Assembly (NCBI RefSeq): GCF_018918045.1
Contig: NZ_JAHLPU010000022.1
Location: 1-64,000, forward strand
Length of the DNA stretch: 64,000 nucleotides
Source: Pseudoflavonifractor sp. MSJ-30
Lineage (GTDB): Bacteria > Bacillota > Clostridia > Oscillospirales > Oscillospiraceae
Direction of reading: 5' to 3'
In this document: one piece after another, positions 61,864-64,000 of the stretch
Numbering within the stretch: position 1 is the first letter of the stretch
Layout: the number at the start of each line of letters is the position of its first letter
The notes under the pieces: generated by a model
What the model was told of the DNA's origin: nothing
Seen by the model: the letters and a program-made list of their open reading frames with translations, nothing else
Database searches by the model: none
Program-made: the position numbers and the translations under genes

Positions 61864-63252
61864 ATGAAAAAACGAACCCGTGTCGGCTTTTTGAATATTT
61901 TGAGCACCTGCCTGCTCTACGGCATTTCGATCATCACAGCCCCTCTGTTCTCCCGGCTTTTGGGCACAGGCGGCTACGGAAACGTGTCCAATTACAATGT
62001 CTGGGTCAGCATTCTCTCCATCGCTGCCACTCTGCAGACCCAGGCCACATTGGCAAACGCCATGGTAGAGTACCCGGAAAGCCTGCAGGACAAATACCAA
62101 TCCAGCGTGCTGAGCCTGTCCTTTCTGGCCTTTGCCATTGTCTCCGCTCTGATTCTGCTGTTTCTGAATCCTATCAGCCACGCCCTGAATCTTTCCAAAT
62201 TCTTTATTCTTCTGGTGCTTTTCCAGTCCATCGGAACCTACGGCGTGAACTTCATGAACCGGAAGCTTACCTACGAGATGAAGGCCGGCCGGAATATGCT
62301 GCTGTCCCTAGGCACAACCCTGGCGACCCTGGGGCTTTCCCTGCTGTTTGTACTGATGCTTCCCCAGGAACTGCGGTATTACGGGCGGATTGTGGCCATC
62401 GCGGCGGTCTATGGGCTTCTTGGCCTGGGGCTGTGCGTCTTCATCTGGGCCAAGGGCAGAACCTTTTACAACCGGGAATTCTGGCGCTTCTGCATTCCTC
62501 TGGCCATTCCCTATGTGTTCTATAACCTTGCGGATCTGCTGCTGGGCCACTGCGATGTGATCATGCTCCGGCAGATGATTGGAGACAGTGTCAGCGGCAT
62601 CTATTCCATGGCTTTCCAGCTGGGGACTGTGCTCTACACCATTTTCACCGCTCTGAATAACACATGGGTACCCTTCTTCTATGAGGACACCAAACAGGGA
62701 AACGGAGATGCCGTCCGGAGCAGCGCCAAAAATTATCTGGAACTGTTCACCGTCCTCTCCGCCGGATTCATCCTGCTGGGCACAGAGGTCTACCATCTCT
62801 TCGCCGACCGGAGTTTCTGGGGCTCCACCAATTTGGTCCCTTTGTTCGCTCTGAGCCACTATCTGAATTTTCTGTGCACCTTTCCCATTACCTATGAGCA
62901 ATACCATAAGCAGGTGAAAATGGTAGCCGCGGCCACCATCGTCTCCTCTTCCATCAATATTCTGCTGAATTACCTGCTGATCCCGCCCTTGGGAATGCTG
63001 GGCGCGGCTCTGGCGACGGTTCTGTCCCACGGACTGCAATTCGCCGCCCACTACATCGCCACCCGATTCTTCCTGGGGAAAGGGGACTACCCCTTCGGCA
63101 TCACATTATGCGGGAAGTACGCCCTGTGCTTTGGGGCGGTGCTTCTGCTCGTGTACCTGCTGCCCAACGCCTGGCTGATCCGCTGGGGGCTGGGTGCGGT
63201 CATCGGCATCTGGGAGCTGCTGCGCATCCGCAAGCGCAAGGCTTTGATATAG
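61864..63252 (+). CDS. Polysaccharide flippase (Wzx-like, MOP superfamily)
   Basis: A 462-residue integral membrane protein with about 12-14 helices of the oligosaccharide flippase type. N-terminal signature RVGFLNILSTCLLYGISIITAPLFSRLLGTGGYGNVSNYN, the first two helices of the family; later NNTWVPFFYEDTKQG and LGMLGAALATVLSHG. It moves lipid-linked repeat units to the outer face, where the Wzy-like protein polymerises them. RBS-like AGGATCTCATTTC before the ATG is weak. Confidence 0.88.
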   Translation: MKKRTRVGFLNILSTCLLYGISIITAPLFSRLLGTGGYGNVSNYNVWVSILSIAATLQTQATLANAMVEYPESLQDKYQSSVLSLSFLAFAIVSALILLFLNPISHALNLSKFFILLVLFQSIGTYGVNFMNRKLTYEMKAGRNMLLSLGTTLATLGLSLLFVLMLPQELRYYGRIVAIAAVYGLLGLGLCVFIWAKGRTFYNREFWRFCIPLAIPYVFYNLADLLLGHCDVIMLRQMIGDSVSGIYSMAFQLGTVLYTIFTALNNTWVPFFYEDTKQGNGDAVRSSAKNYLELFTVLSAGFILLGTEVYHLFADRSFWGSTNLVPLFALSHYLNFLCTFPITYEQYHKQVKMVAAATIVSSSINILLNYLLIPPLGMLGAALATVLSHGLQFAAHYIATRFFLGKGDYPFGITLCGKYALCFGAVLLLVYLLPNAWLIRWGLGAVIGIWELLRIRKRKALI

Positions 63253-63264
63253 GGAGGAATTCTT

Positions 63265-64000
63265 TTGACCGGAAAAAAAGTGCTTTTTGTTGCCACGGTG
63301 GTCAAGACCCACATTGTACAATTTCATATTCCCTATCTCAAAATGCTGCACGATGCCGGCTGGGAGACTGCCGTCGCCGCCAAAAACGACTACGATGATC
63401 CCAAGGACTGCGTTATCCCCTATTGCGACCACTATTTCCCCGTCTCCTTCGGCCGCTCTCCCTTCACCCGGGACAACCTCCGGGCCTATCGGGAGTTGAA
63501 GCGCATTATCAATACCGGGGACTTTGACATGATCCACTGCCATACCCCAGTCGCCGCTTTTCTCACCCGTCTTGCCGCCCGGGGCGCCCGGAAAAAGGGC
63601 TGCAAAGTGCTCTACACCGCCCACGGCTACCACTTCTACAAGGGTGCGCCCCTTCTGAACTGGCTGCTGTTCTTCCCGGCGGAGTGGTTCGCCTCCTTCT
63701 TCACGGATGTGCTCATCACCATCAACCGGGAAGACTACGAATTCTCCAAGAAGTACTTTCACGCCAGGCGCCTGGAATATGTCCGGGGCGTTGGCGTCCG
63801 GCTGGAGCGCTTCCAGAACCATTCCGGAGAACGGGACGCCGTGCGTACCTCCTTGGGGCTTCAGGAGGATGACTTTGTCCTGCTGTCCGTTGCGGAAATG
63901 ACAAAAAACAAGAATCACCGCATGATGCTGGAGGCCCTTGCCCGGATCCCGGACCAAAAGGTGCATCTGCTCTGCGCCGGACGGGGACAGGAGCTGGAAA
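63265..64000 (+). CDS. Glycosyltransferase family 4 protein (5), incomplete at window end
   Basis: Translation from TTG at 63265, after GGGAGGAA, gives MTGKKVLFVATVVKTHIVQF... and stays open to base 64000 (245 residues). The N-terminal domain has MIHCHTPVAAFLTRLAARGAR near 92, VLYTAHGYHFYKGAPLLNWLLFF near 116, VLITINREDYEFSKKYF near 150 and VRGVGVRLERF near 173, matching the EpsD-type GT4 group of Bacillus-like EPS clusters. The donor domain is only partly inside the window. No ATG is near the start, so it is easy to miss in automated calling. Confidence 0.85.
   Translation, partial: MTGKKVLFVATVVKTHIVQFHIPYLKMLHDAGWETAVAAKNDYDDPKDCVIPYCDHYFPVSFGRSPFTRDNLRAYRELKRIINTGDFDMIHCHTPVAAFLTRLAARGARKKGCKVLYTAHGYHFYKGAPLLNWLLFFPAEWFASFFTDVLITINREDYEFSKKYFHARRLEYVRGVGVRLERFQNHSGERDAVRTSLGLQEDDFVLLSVAEMTKNKNHRMMLEALARIPDQKVHLLCAGRGQELE

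Overview
The window looks like the chromosome of a GC-rich (estimated by eye at mid-50s %) gut Clostridia member, most likely an Oscillospiraceae/Ruminococcaceae-type Firmicute. The evidence is Gram-positive AGGAGG ribosome binding sites, sigma-A promoters of TTGACA-17-TATAAT type, the Firmicute housekeeping order smc-ftsY-rdgB-yhbY-nadD-yqeK-rsfS-leuS, YqeG, a CD1247-type protein, LytTR/GHKL signalling and ECF sigma factors paired with membrane anchors. No rRNA or CRISPR is visible; there are three tRNAs.

Layout. 1-7 kb: tRNA-Val, a lipoprotein, a sugar kinase plus GPH symporter pair, then ApbE, lipid kinase, Nudix, a C_GCAxxG_C_C protein and a small papain-like protein. 7-10.4 kb: a lower-GC stretch with an ECF sigma/anchor pair and an LprI-like lipoprotein. 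10.7-19 kb: uvrA, pyk, metA plus a 2-hydroxyacid dehydrogenase, nagB and an ECF-transporter S component. 19-27 kb: one minus-strand run of a YhaO-like nuclease, a YhaN-like ATPase, a GH2 and a GH36 glycosidase. 27-33 kb: a LytTR/GHKL two-component system followed by two ABC exporter halves, an ASCH protein and a small protein. 33-38 kb: small accessory proteins and a second ECF sigma/anchor pair. 38.1-39.4 kb: a barnase-barstar toxin/immunity pair between two copies of the 3' end of tRNA-Trp. 39.4-52.7 kb: tRNA and housekeeping genes. 53-64 kb: an N-acetylhexosamine-kinase-like gene and a surface polysaccharide cluster running off the right edge.

How the genes work together. Sugar functions recur: GPH symporter with a BadF-type kinase, GH2/GH36 glycosidases, nagB and a NahK-like kinase suggest use of host or dietary galactosides and amino sugars. 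The 54.3-64 kb cluster encodes a priming sugar transferase, an epimerase, at least five GT4 glycosyltransferases, a Wzy-like polymerase and a Wzx flippase, that is, a Wzx/Wzy-type capsule or exopolysaccharide. The strongest accessory find is the 1.2 kb barnase-barstar cassette, whose flanks look like the attachment sites of a decayed element integrated at tRNA-Trp. Two families of small inverted-repeat elements lie in intergenic gaps of the accessory half.
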